From an uncultured Eubacteriales bacterium (GTDB lineage Bacteria > Bacillota > Clostridia > Oscillospirales > CAG-272): 11,938 nt of DNA. Where the stretch lies: positions 1 through 11,938 of the forward strand of contig USGH01000056.1 of NCBI GenBank assembly GCA_900554225.1. The letters run 5' to 3'. The position numbers and the translations under genes are program-made. This document shows positions 1 to 7,502 of the stretch, piece by piece; positions within the stretch are counted from its first letter, which is position 1; each line of letters begins with the position of its first letter. The notes beneath the pieces were generated by a model. It was not told the origin of the DNA. It worked only from the letters and a program-made list of their open reading frames with translations, and ran no database searches.

Positions 1-2
1 AT

Positions 3-1964
3 CCCGGCTGCTGCGATGAGGTGTGGCTGGCAACTGACTATGGCTTCCCACCATTGTCCGTACACGAAGCCTCCGCAGAAAATCTCGCGGTAGCGGCAGA
101 AAAATTGCGGGAAATCGGTATGCGCGTATCCCTACAGCTATCAAACAGCGTGGGACATGGGCAGTATATGGCGACGCGCGACTGTTCCGGATTGGTGTAC
201 GACGGATCTCCGGTGGAGCACATGGTGGGACCGGACGGTACGGTGGCAGAGTATTGCTTCTGCTGGCACGGAGAACACTTCCGCAAGTACACATTTGCCG
301 AAATCCGGATGTATGCGGAAAAAGTAAAGCCATGGTGCGTGTGGGTCGATGACGATATGCGTCCGAACAACCACAATCCCGTATCCTATGGCTGCTTCTG
401 CGACGACTGTATGCGTCGGTTCAACGCGCGCTATGGCAGCCATTTCACCAGAGAGGAGCTGGTGCAGGAGATCAGCTTCGGCGATCCGGTATGGCGGGAG
501 CGGCACATCGCTTTCATCCGGGACGGACTGCACGATTTCTGTCTTGCGCTTGGACAGGCGATCCACGAGGTGTCTCCGGAGAGCCGGATGGGCTATCAGG
601 GCTGTGCCAACGGCGGATATTCCGGCTTTGGCTATGCGTTCATTTACGATGCAATGCGGGAGGCGACCGGAAAAGCACCGTTGTCCAGACCCGGCGGCGG
701 TGCATACAACGATCACAATCCGCAGGAATTCATCTGGAAGGGCGAGATCCTTTCCTATCAGAATTTCATGCTGCCCGATTACGTGACCGACCGGCGGCCG
801 GAGATCGAGAGTCTGCCCGACGTTGTGTACGGCAAGAGCATCGGCGGCACCTGCCTGGAAACGACGTATTATCTCGCGCTCGGCAATACGGCGATGAGCT
901 ACGCGATGCTTATGAACGATTACGAACCGATGGCGTGGCATGAAAAGATGCTCACCGCCTTTGCGGAACACCGTCCGTATTGGGAAAAGCTGTCGAAGCT
1001 GAATATGGAAACAGAACCGGACGGCTGGAATCTCGCACTGTCGAAAAAGGCGTACCTGCAAAAGACGGATCGACCGCTCGGGTACACCGCGGAATACTAC
1101 AACGACGCACACCAGATGCGGTATATCGGCATCCCGATGATGATGCACCCGCATCCGAAGAAAGGGGACGTGTACTGGCTGACAGAGAGCAACGCGAAGG
1201 TTCTCGCAGAGAACGAGATCGACGCACTGCTGCACTGTCCTGTTGTTGCAAGCGGCGGTGCCATCGCTGCATTGCAGGATCGTGGGATCGAGCTGCCGCT
1301 GCACGTGGAGCCCGTGGACACATCCCGGCTCGGTATGCGGTATACGGACACGCAGATCAATGCGGGATTTGCACACCGGAGCTGGTTCGGACAGTTTCTT
1401 GACGCAAGCGGCTATCGGCTGCTGCCGCAGGAGGGTGCGATTTTCTTCCCGCTTGGAGAATACATTGCCACGATTCCCGCCGGCAATACGGAGAGCATTC
1501 CTGCCTATCGTGCCAACGCCGGTGTCGCGAAATACAGACGGACCGGGGACATTTCCGACGGCATTGTCCGCACAAAATACGGCGCGCGTTGGGCGGTATT
1601 CGGTTTCGACTGCGGCAGACGGACGATCAGTACGGAGAAGCGTACCCAGTATCTCCGCGCCGCACAGTTTATCTCCGGCAAAGCTCCCTCCGCGATGCTG
1701 TTGACTCCGATCCAGGCGATTGTCCTGCCGCGTGTGACAAAGGACGGCAGACTGGCGGCATGCTCCGTGACCAACTGTACCGTAGCCGACAGCGGCGCGC
1801 TGACCATACAGCTTCATGCGCCTGTGGGACGGCACGCGACATACATGGGGCAGTACATTCCGGAGACGGAGGTGGAGCTCCAGAAGATCGGCGACGATCT
1901 TTATGAGGCGATCCTGCCGAACGTGCGCCCGTGGTCGGTGGGAACCCTTTTCTTACAGGAATGA
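3..1964 (+). CDS. Glycoside-hydrolase-like TIM-barrel protein, 5' end outside the window
   Basis: The frame is open from the first in-phase codon at base 3 (reading PGCCDEVWLATDYGFP), so the start lies upstream of the window. The GTG at 21 sits mid-domain and has no ribosome binding site. The 647 residues counted from that GTG look like a clan GH-A-type barrel followed by smaller domains. Visible motifs are WVDDDMRP (residues 108-115), which ends a likely barrel strand; a cysteine cluster C125-F-C127-D-D-C130 resembling the structural zinc clusters of GH42-like enzymes; SRPGGGAYND (222-231); and GGTCLETTYY (275-284), with E280 a possible nucleophile. Around 385-430 an alternating hydrophobic region resembles the flavodoxin-like third domain of beta-galactosidase-type enzymes, and the C-terminus is beta-rich. 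No membrane segment is visible, but a signal peptide cannot be excluded because the N-terminus is missing. The substrate is unknown. I am fairly confident of the fold and not of the family. Confidence 0.72.
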   Translation, partial: PGCCDEVWLATDYGFPPLSVHEASAENLAVAAEKLREIGMRVSLQLSNSVGHGQYMATRDCSGLVYDGSPVEHMVGPDGTVAEYCFCWHGEHFRKYTFAEIRMYAEKVKPWCVWVDDDMRPNNHNPVSYGCFCDDCMRRFNARYGSHFTREELVQEISFGDPVWRERHIAFIRDGLHDFCLALGQAIHEVSPESRMGYQGCANGGYSGFGYAFIYDAMREATGKAPLSRPGGGAYNDHNPQEFIWKGEILSYQNFMLPDYVTDRRPEIESLPDVVYGKSIGGTCLETTYYLALGNTAMSYAMLMNDYEPMAWHEKMLTAFAEHRPYWEKLSKLNMETEPDGWNLALSKKAYLQKTDRPLGYTAEYYNDAHQMRYIGIPMMMHPHPKKGDVYWLTESNAKVLAENEIDALLHCPVVASGGAIAALQDRGIELPLHVEPVDTSRLGMRYTDTQINAGFAHRSWFGQFLDASGYRLLPQEGAIFFPLGEYIATIPAGNTESIPAYRANAGVAKYRRTGDISDGIVRTKYGARWAVFGFDCGRRTISTEKRTQYLRAAQFISGKAPSAMLLTPIQAIVLPRVTKDGRLAACSVTNCTVADSGALTIQLHAPVGRHATYMGQYIPETEVELQKIGDDLYEAILPNVRPWSVGTLFLQE

Positions 1965-1991
1965 CAGCTCGTAAGCGATAAGAAGCCATAG

Positions 1992-2054
1992 AAAAAACGC
2001 TCGAAGAACGGATATGTACCTTTGCTGTATCCGGTTCTCCGGGCGTTATTCTGT
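1992..2054. terminator. Bidirectional Rho-independent terminator between convergent genes
   Basis: The arms 1996-2014 (from AACGCTCG) and 2028-2047 (to GGGCGTT) form an approximately 19-bp stem with one bulged base and one mismatch, around a loop containing ACCTTTGC. Read on the minus strand, the stem is followed immediately by six T (A-tract 1992-1997), a classic terminator for the M16C peptidase gene. Read on the plus strand it is followed by a weaker T-rich run (ATTCTGTTTT), so it probably also ends the glycosidase-like gene. Confidence 0.82.
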
Positions 2055-2061
2055 TTTGGCG

Positions 2062-4995
2062 TTATTCCACGGTGATCACGCGGTCGAACATATCCTTATT
2101 TTCTTCCACCAGCTTTGCGTTTCCGACGGCGCAGACAAATCCGTCCGTCATGGTGCTGTCGATGGTATCGGCAATCTCGTGGAAACGCTCTACCGTGATG
2201 TCCAATGCCTCATGCCGTTCGCGGTTGATGTCCTCGTAGGTCTTTCCGCCGATATATGCCTGGAACGACCGGGTCGCCTTGCCGGAGGGAGACATCGGGT
2301 AATCCACGGAGGAGAAGGTACCGATGATGAAGCGGTTCAGTTCCTCGTCGGTCAAAGCGAGACTGCGCACATAATCGCCGGTTTTCGCGTATACCTCGTT
2401 CGTCTGGGCAAGCTTCGGATCGCGGTAGGAATAGAAGAACATGGAATCCGCATTGAAGCCGCAGCCACAGCCATATGCACCGCCCTTGACACGGATATTC
2501 TGATAGAGATATTCAAGGCTTGCAGCGGTACGAACGACCTGCATATCCCCACTGTAGGGCGCATTCATCCGTCCGGCACGCGCAAGGTACGTCACCTGCG
2601 AAGAGATCATGAAGCCCTCATTTTTCGCGACCGGGCAGAGATGTGCGCCGACCGGCAGTGTCGGACGATCGATGCGGAGTGCGTCGATGAAGCCGGGGAG
2701 GCTTTCCTCCATCTGTGCCGTACCCGCTTTGTCCGAAGCGAGACTGAGGAGCAGTCGATCGGGATCGCAGATGGCGTGTACCACGCGGTCGAGCATATCG
2801 GCAGTCGTGTCCGCCTTTTCATCAAAATGGGCAAGCAGATCCTTCAGGAACCAGAAGTAATCCATGCCGGAGAGCAGCTCGTTGTACAGCGAAATGGGCT
2901 GATAGTACGAACGGACTCTGGCGATGGTAACGGCATGACCGCTGTTCTGGATTCGTCTTTCCAGTCCGGATACCACCTCCTGCACGATCTCGCGCAGCCG
3001 CTTGGTATCGTGGAAATGGGTGGTGGACAGGACCTCCCGCACGGTGTCGAGCGCGTAGGGGACCTTGTCGGCAAGCACCCGGAACGCGGCGGTGAAATAC
3101 GGACGGTACGCCTGCGGATCATCGTACACACTGTACACATTCGCGCCGTATCCCATGCTGCCCGTGTTCAGCTTTGTTTCGATGGTCAGCTCCCCATAGG
3201 AATGCGCGTCGGTGTCCATACTGCCGAGGGTCGCCGCGAGCAGACCGAGATACGGGATGGTTTCCTCCGACAGCTCCGGCAGGGCAAAGCAGAGTCTGGC
3301 GTAGGTGATGCCGTTTGTTTCGAGATCGTGCGCTACGGTTTTTACGCCGCCGACGGTGCATTCGCGATTCTGCAATACGGGTGCGTCGTAGGGAATGTCG
3401 TGCCGATCGAGGACGGGGATGCAGTGCAGCTCCTCATAGGTCGGCTCTCGCTGCTGGTATTCACGAAGCGCAGCGGTGTCGTCGATGATCGCCTGTACCT
3501 CCTCCGGCGAAAGGGACGCTTTGTATGCCGCCAGCTTTTCGGTCAGCTTTGCCTCATTCGCTTCATTCAGACCTGGCACAGGTACAAGCTCTACACGCAC
3601 GCCGTGGTCGCAGGCAAGGAGCTTATTGCGGATCAGATCCTCATAATACCCGGTGCCGATCTTCCGGCGGAGCGTTTCGTAAACGTCGAGTACATGGAGA
3701 TACGCAAACGGCTTGTCGTCGTCGTAAAGCCAGCTCTGGAGCATACTGAGCGCGTAGGACAATCCACGGGGACTGCCGCCGTAATCGGCTTCGCGGAAGC
3801 GGAATTCGTTGTTGTTGATCACGGCAAGGATCGCCTTTTCGTTGATGCCTTCGTCCACGATTTTTTGGAGCGAATCCCGTATTACGGCGTAGAAGCGGTC
3901 GTAGTCCTCGGATTTTGTATTCTTTGCTACGATGCAGAAGAGATCCTCCAGCATATGGTTTTCAAATCCGCCGTAGATGTCTGCACCGATTCCCGCGTCC
4001 AGCAGAGCCTGTTTGAGCGGTGCGCCGGGCTGATTGAGCAGTACCTCGCCGAGCAGATCCCATGCGGCAGTCTCTACGGTGTCGAGATTGGAGGAGCAGG
4101 CAGCGGCAAAGCCGAAATACGACTTGCCTGCGGGATTCTCGTCCTTGCCGATCGGATATTCGCGGCGTACTTCCCGGACAGAGCCGAAATGCGGCTGCGG
4201 ATGAACGGCGGAATCGGGGGAGATCGCGTCGAAGTGGGAGAGATACTCTGTGTCGAGGAAGGTGAGGCGTTCCTCGACATCCATGTTGCCGCAGAGGAAA
4301 ATGTAGCTGTTCGACGGATGGTAGTAGCGGCGGTGGAAATTGAGGTAGTCCTCGTAGGTCAGAGTGGGGATCACGTCCGGATTGCCGCCGGAGTCCACGC
4401 CATAGGTGGTGTCCGGATTGCAGCTTTGCATCATCGTGTCGTAGATCACGCCGTCCGGTGAAGAATACGCACCCTTCATTTCACTGTATACAACGCCGTT
4501 GATGATAAGGGGATCGTCGGCGTTTTCCAGCTCGTAATGCCAGCCCTCCTGCTCGAAGATCTGCCGGTATTTATAGATATTCGGATAAAACACCGCGTCG
4601 AGATACACGTGCATCAGGTTGCAGAAGTCACGGTCGTTGCAGGATGCCACCGGATAGAGGGTCTTGTCCGGATACGTCATGGCATTCAGAAACGTATTGA
4701 GCGATCCCTTGGCAAGCTGCATGAACGGATCGCGGCTCGGAAAGTGTTCGCTGCCGTTCAACACCGTGTGCTCGATGATGTGCGGGACGCCGGTGCTGTC
4801 GGACGGTGTGGTACGGAACGCGGCGCAGAAGGTTTTGTTTTCCTCTTCACTGGACAGAACGCAGATGCGCGCGCCGGATTTGTTGTGCCGGAAAATCAGT
4901 CCGAGCGACTTGATGTCGTCTAAGTATTCTTCCTTGACGAGCGTATAGGCGGGTAGTGGAGACAGCTCCGCAGCGGAATGGATGCACTTGGACAT
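2062..4995 (-). CDS. M16C family zinc metallopeptidase (PreP/Cym1-like)
   Basis: The 977-residue product has the full length usual for the presequence-protease branch of M16. The inverted zinc motif HIIEH is at 72-76 (H72 and H76 as ligands, E75 as catalytic base). The third ligand is E172 in VVYSEMKG. The C-terminal half supplies the conserved Arg/Tyr pair R835 and Y841 in RVKGGAYG. The spacing of all these residues matches plant PreP. A charged linker around 480-530 separates the two halves that close over the peptide. No signal peptide or membrane segment is seen, so the enzyme is probably a cytoplasmic oligopeptidase that clears short unfolded peptides. The ATG at 4995 has AAAGGAG 10 bases upstream. 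The gene lies 102 bases downstream of the DraG-like gene on the same strand. The spacer holds a hairpin and a weak extended -10-like TGGTATAGA (complement of 5052-5060), so separate transcription is possible but unproven. The link to sugar metabolism is only positional. Confidence 0.95.
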   Translation of the reverse strand: MSKCIHSAAELSPLPAYTLVKEEYLDDIKSLGLIFRHNKSGARICVLSSEEENKTFCAAFRTTPSDSTGVPHIIEHTVLNGSEHFPSRDPFMQLAKGSLNTFLNAMTYPDKTLYPVASCNDRDFCNLMHVYLDAVFYPNIYKYRQIFEQEGWHYELENADDPLIINGVVYSEMKGAYSSPDGVIYDTMMQSCNPDTTYGVDSGGNPDVIPTLTYEDYLNFHRRYYHPSNSYIFLCGNMDVEERLTFLDTEYLSHFDAISPDSAVHPQPHFGSVREVRREYPIGKDENPAGKSYFGFAAACSSNLDTVETAAWDLLGEVLLNQPGAPLKQALLDAGIGADIYGGFENHMLEDLFCIVAKNTKSEDYDRFYAVIRDSLQKIVDEGINEKAILAVINNNEFRFREADYGGSPRGLSYALSMLQSWLYDDDKPFAYLHVLDVYETLRRKIGTGYYEDLIRNKLLACDHGVRVELVPVPGLNEANEAKLTEKLAAYKASLSPEEVQAIIDDTAALREYQQREPTYEELHCIPVLDRHDIPYDAPVLQNRECTVGGVKTVAHDLETNGITYARLCFALPELSEETIPYLGLLAATLGSMDTDAHSYGELTIETKLNTGSMGYGANVYSVYDDPQAYRPYFTAAFRVLADKVPYALDTVREVLSTTHFHDTKRLREIVQEVVSGLERRIQNSGHAVTIARVRSYYQPISLYNELLSGMDYFWFLKDLLAHFDEKADTTADMLDRVVHAICDPDRLLLSLASDKAGTAQMEESLPGFIDALRIDRPTLPVGAHLCPVAKNEGFMISSQVTYLARAGRMNAPYSGDMQVVRTAASLEYLYQNIRVKGGAYGCGCGFNADSMFFYSYRDPKLAQTNEVYAKTGDYVRSLALTDEELNRFIIGTFSSVDYPMSPSGKATRSFQAYIGGKTYEDINRERHEALDITVERFHEIADTIDSTMTDGFVCAVGNAKLVEENKDMFDRVITVE

Positions 4996-5037
4996 TTGCG
5001 ATTTGCTCCTTTCAGGGTATGTGATATGGCATATAGC

Positions 5038-5083
5038 ACAATTCCCGCTTTTCTATACCATGCGGCGGAAAAACGGGAATTGT
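5038..5083. other. Strong intergenic hairpin without a T-tract
   Basis: A perfect 10-bp inverted repeat (ACAATTCCCG at 5038-5047, CGGGAATTGT at 5074-5083) extends inward, after one C/A mismatch, by another 5 bp (TTTTC with GAAAA), leaving a 14-base loop. It lies between the stop of the DraG-like gene and the start of the peptidase gene. On the minus strand the stem is followed by GCTATATGCC and not by a T-run, so it is not a classic terminator. An mRNA-stabilising or processing element is possible. The structure is plain in the sequence; its role is not known. Confidence 0.6.
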
Positions 5084-5097
5084 TATAGAAGATGGAA

Positions 5098-6438
5098 TTA
5101 TTTGCCGAGCAGGGTCATGGTGTGTTCCGCGAGGAAATCGACCGTTACGTTGTTGTAGCCGTCGATGGAGGTGCGCAGATTGCCGCCGAACGGAGCGATC
5201 CACTCCTCCGGGATACCGGCGTTCATCATGCCGACGATGGAACCTACCGTAGCACCGTTGCAGTCGGTATCGAAGCAGGCCTGGACAGCAATGCAGATGG
5301 ACTTGCCGAAATCGCCGTTGCCCCAGAGCAGACCCATCGTCACGATCATAGCGTTGGAGTTCGTGTAGCACCAGCCATTTGCAGAATGCTCATCGTAGCG
5401 GCTGTGGATGTGTGCAATAGCATCGTCCACGGTCTTGCCAGCGTCGTACATGGCGATGATCTCATCCACATCGGCGCGCAGACGGCTCTTTTCCGGCACA
5501 TACGCAAGACCGGTCTCGATGATTTTCCGGATGTCGTTCGTGCAGGCAGCGGCGGCGTTCATAGCGGAGATGAACATTTCGCCATAGATGCCGTTCTTGA
5601 CGTGGGAAATGGACGCGTCACGGAATGCCATGGAGGCGGCGGTTGCAGGATCGCCGGGGTTGCAGTAGCCGAAGAAATCGCCGCGGATCTGCGCGCCGAT
5701 CCATTCACGGTACGGGTTCTTGTAGGACGCGGTTTCCGGCGGGAGCAGTCCAAGCGCGGCGTTGCGGTATGCGGCACGTTCTGCCGTGCAGGTGGCGAAC
5801 ATCGGGATCCAGGTCATCCACGCTTCCATAACATCCATCGGCTTGAAATCGCGACCGTAGCGTTCCACGAGCTTCATGGCAAACGTGGTGTAGTTGGTGT
5901 CGTCATCGATGGGCATGCAGTTGTTGATCTGATCGGCGAAGCAGGCACCGGTCCAGAGCTTCTTTTCCTCAAAGAAATGCTCCGGAATATCGCGGCGGAA
6001 GAAATAGCGGTTCAGCGGATAGTTGTTCGATTCCTTCAGCACCGGCCACATCAGCTCAGAACGCCAGCCTTCTACCGGCTTGCCGAGCAGACAGCCTGCG
6101 ATACGACCGTACCACGCGCCCTTGATGTGTTCCTGCAGATTTTCCGGCACCGTGGGCAGAACGGGAGCGGACTTTGCGGAGGGCGAGGCGGCGATGATGG
6201 ATTCGTAATCGGACGGTTCTACATACGGATAATCTGCACGGACCGGATGCGCACGCATAGCGTCACAGATCACTTCAATCGCATCCTCAATATCGCGGCG
6301 GTCATCATCGGTGATGCCATGCGCGATCGCTTCACACAGCGGTTTATAGCTCGAGACGTCCTTGCCTTCCATCAGGCACTGTTCGTACTCGGTCATGATG
6401 TCTCCGGCAAGGCGGAGCCAGGGTTGATTCTTCAGCAT
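5098..6438 (-). CDS. ADP-ribosylglycohydrolase (DraG/ARH) fold protein with N-terminal helical extension
   Basis: This 446-residue protein carries the three signature regions of the all-alpha DraG/ARH fold: GRIAGCLLGKPVEGW (111-125), IDDDTNYTTFA (177-187) and FDTDCNGATVGSIVG (389-403). Family members use such acidic clusters to hold two Mg ions and remove ADP-ribose from arginine, serine or other acceptors. Here the position that is usually Thr or Ser after DTD is Cys393, and the first cluster reads IDDDT where ARH enzymes read TDDT, so the metal site is a variant. About 100 residues precede the core, longer than in minimal DraG proteins, and appear helical. Residues 271-297 (starting AFRDASISHVKNG) form another well-kept block. 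The ATG at 6438 has AAGGAGG 8 bases upstream. It lies 94 bases downstream of the isomerase-like gene on the same strand. I infer a hydrolase of an N-glycoside or ADP-ribose-like bond. The neighbourhood points to a sugar substrate and not to nitrogenase control, since no nif gene is present. Confidence 0.88.
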   Translation of the reverse strand: MLKNQPWLRLAGDIMTEYEQCLMEGKDVSSYKPLCEAIAHGITDDDRRDIEDAIEVICDAMRAHPVRADYPYVEPSDYESIIAASPSAKSAPVLPTVPENLQEHIKGAWYGRIAGCLLGKPVEGWRSELMWPVLKESNNYPLNRYFFRRDIPEHFFEEKKLWTGACFADQINNCMPIDDDTNYTTFAMKLVERYGRDFKPMDVMEAWMTWIPMFATCTAERAAYRNAALGLLPPETASYKNPYREWIGAQIRGDFFGYCNPGDPATAASMAFRDASISHVKNGIYGEMFISAMNAAAACTNDIRKIIETGLAYVPEKSRLRADVDEIIAMYDAGKTVDDAIAHIHSRYDEHSANGWCYTNSNAMIVTMGLLWGNGDFGKSICIAVQACFDTDCNGATVGSIVGMMNAGIPEEWIAPFGGNLRTSIDGYNNVTVDFLAEHTMTLLGK

Positions 6439-6462
6439 GGGAAATGCCTCCTTGGAATAGAG

Positions 6463-6512
6463 AAAAAATATGTAGTAAAGCAGTCTGCCAATGTCGGCTG
6501 CTGCGTTTTACT
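6463..6512 (-). terminator. Terminator-like hairpin after the isomerase/epimerase gene
   Basis: The arms AGTAAAGCAG (6474-6483) and CTGCGTTTTACT (6501-6512) pair with a two-base bulge. An inner GCC/GGC pair closes a short loop. Read on the minus strand the stem is followed after four bases by TATTTTTTC (A-tract 6463-6468). It lies between the isomerase-like gene and the DraG-like gene and may attenuate rather than abolish read-through, because I see no clear promoter for the DraG-like gene after it. Confidence 0.6.
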
Positions 6513-6532
6513 TTAGGGATAAAATGTGTGGT

Positions 6533-7339
6533 TTACTGCATCAGGCGCGCGAAATTCTCCGCTACGTCCGCGATGGTCTTGCCATCCTTGAAGCCAACCT
6601 CGTAGGTGAATCTGCCGGTGTAGCCGACCTCCTCCAGAGCCGTGAAAATATCGTTCCAGGGATTCAGCCCCTCCATCGGGAACCAGTGCTTCTCATCTAC
6701 GAAATCGTAGTCGGAAACGTGGAGGGTCACGATGTGGCTGCCGACCGCGCGGATGAAATCGACATTCGGCTCGGAGAGATTGTGGTTCGTGTCAAAGCAG
6801 ACGTGGAGATCGGGAATATCGTGTAGGAACCGGAGCATATCGGCGGAATTGTGGCAGAGGCAGGTGCGCGGCAGATTTTCGAGAGCCAGCGTGATTCCGG
6901 CTTCCTTAGCGACTTTGTTCAGTCTGCCGATCGTATCAATGGCGCACTGTAATCTGTCCTCCCGTTCATCCTCCGCATACGGTTCGCCGCTCGGATGGAT
7001 CACTGCGATTTCTACGCCGCTGTCCGCCGCCGCACGGAGCAGCTCAGACTGGATTTCCACTACCTTGTCGCGCATGGCAGGATCGGCAAAGGCGGGATCC
7101 AATAGAGAAAACGGAGAGAACGGCACGTGTACCGAAGAGATGGTCACGTCATAGGATTTCGCTTTTTCATAGATGGCGCGAGCGTTCTTCACATATTCCG
7201 TCTCTTCAAAAGCGGAAATGTTGCCGCCGGAGAACTCCATGTAGCGGATCCCGGCATTGCGGTAGGCGGAGAGCGTTTCGTCGCCGAATTTGGCAGCCGC
7301 ATACGAGAGGGCAAGCGGCCAGTTGTGTCTGTCGGTCAT
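6533..7339 (-). CDS. Sugar phosphate isomerase/epimerase-like TIM barrel (AP endonuclease 2 superfamily)
   Basis: The 268-residue protein has the length and pattern of single-domain xylose-isomerase-like barrels. Likely metal ligands are E154 (LALENLP), D183 (CFDTNH), H207 (TLHVSDYD) and E247 (TYEVGF). H186 follows D183 by three, as in D-tagatose 3-epimerase, whose ligands E152, D185, H211 and E246 have similar spacing. H71 (SSVHVPF) and H115 (VIHPSGE) are further conserved-type residues at the mouth of the barrel. A cytoplasmic metal-dependent isomerase or epimerase acting on a free or modified sugar is likely; the substrate cannot be read off. The ATG at 7339 has AGGAGG 10 bases upstream, and a strong promoter lies 74 bases further up. 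It is the first gene of the minus-strand block that continues into the DraG-like gene. Endonuclease IV is an unlikely alternative, since the barrel lacks the full nine-ligand trinuclear zinc set of that enzyme. Confidence 0.88.
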   Translation of the reverse strand: MTDRHNWPLALSYAAAKFGDETLSAYRNAGIRYMEFSGGNISAFEETEYVKNARAIYEKAKSYDVTISSVHVPFSPFSLLDPAFADPAMRDKVVEIQSELLRAAADSGVEIAVIHPSGEPYAEDEREDRLQCAIDTIGRLNKVAKEAGITLALENLPRTCLCHNSADMLRFLHDIPDLHVCFDTNHNLSEPNVDFIRAVGSHIVTLHVSDYDFVDEKHWFPMEGLNPWNDIFTALEEVGYTGRFTYEVGFKDGKTIADVAENFARLMQ

Positions 7340-7412
7340 AATGGGATAACCTCCTCTGCTATACAGTAAAAATCAACGTTTGGAATCCAACGCGCCAGTT
7401 TTGTGCTACCTA

Positions 7413-7441
7413 ATCATACCATACAATACCGGAAAAAACAA
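7413..7441 (-). promoter_or_regulatory. Sigma-70-type promoter for the isomerase/epimerase gene
   Basis: On the minus strand, TTGTTT (7441-7436) is separated by exactly 17 bases from TATGAT (7418-7413). TATGAT differs from TATAAT at one base and is preceded by TGG, giving an extended -10. The predicted transcript begins about 65 bases upstream of the ATG at 7339. Three ATACC words (plus strand) flank and overlap the spacer and could be part of an operator, but this is weak. Confidence 0.7.
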
Positions 7442-7461
7442 GAACAAATTGTAAACTACGC

Positions 7462-7492
7462 AAAAAATGATACAGGCTCTCCCCTGATTTTT
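7462..7492 (-). terminator. Probable terminator downstream of the rlmI-like gene
   Basis: On the minus strand, a short CAGG/CCTG stem (7486-7483 and 7476-7473) with a 6-base loop is flanked by AAAAAT before and ATTTTTT after, which can pair further across a 4-base bulge. The T-run follows the stem within five bases. The GC part of the stem is short, so termination efficiency is uncertain. It falls between the rlmI stop codon and the isomerase promoter, as expected. Confidence 0.5.
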
Positions 7493-7502
7493 CGCGAAAT
7501 TG

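Noticed and set aside
141..1835. A 564-codon open frame on the minus strand opposite the first glycosidase-like gene
   Set aside because: Same reasoning: no domain, no ribosome binding site, and the opposite strand carries consistent protein motifs (DDDMRP, CxCxxC) and a normal stop with terminator.
2014..4461. A very long open frame (815 codons) on the + strand opposite the M16C peptidase gene
   Set aside because: Its translation has no recognisable domain and reads as low-information His, Val, Glu and Arg-rich sequence. It lies wholly opposite a clearly conserved zinc peptidase gene, overlaps the terminator at its start and has no ribosome binding site. It is an artefact of codon bias on the other strand.
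5021..5039. A GTG-N-TAT-N5-ATA-N-CAC imperfect palindrome just upstream of the peptidase start, considered as an operator
   Set aside because: Only six paired positions agree, which is expected by chance in a spacer of this size, and no second copy or nearby regulator gene supports it.
5098..6438. Nitrogenase regulation by DraG
   Set aside because: The signatures differ from classical DraG and there is no nif, draT or ammonium-transport gene in the window.
5092..6516. A 474-codon + strand open frame opposite the DraG-like gene
   Set aside because: The minus strand has the three DraG signatures, a strong ribosome binding site and flanking hairpins. The + strand frame has none of these and runs across the intergenic terminator-like hairpin.
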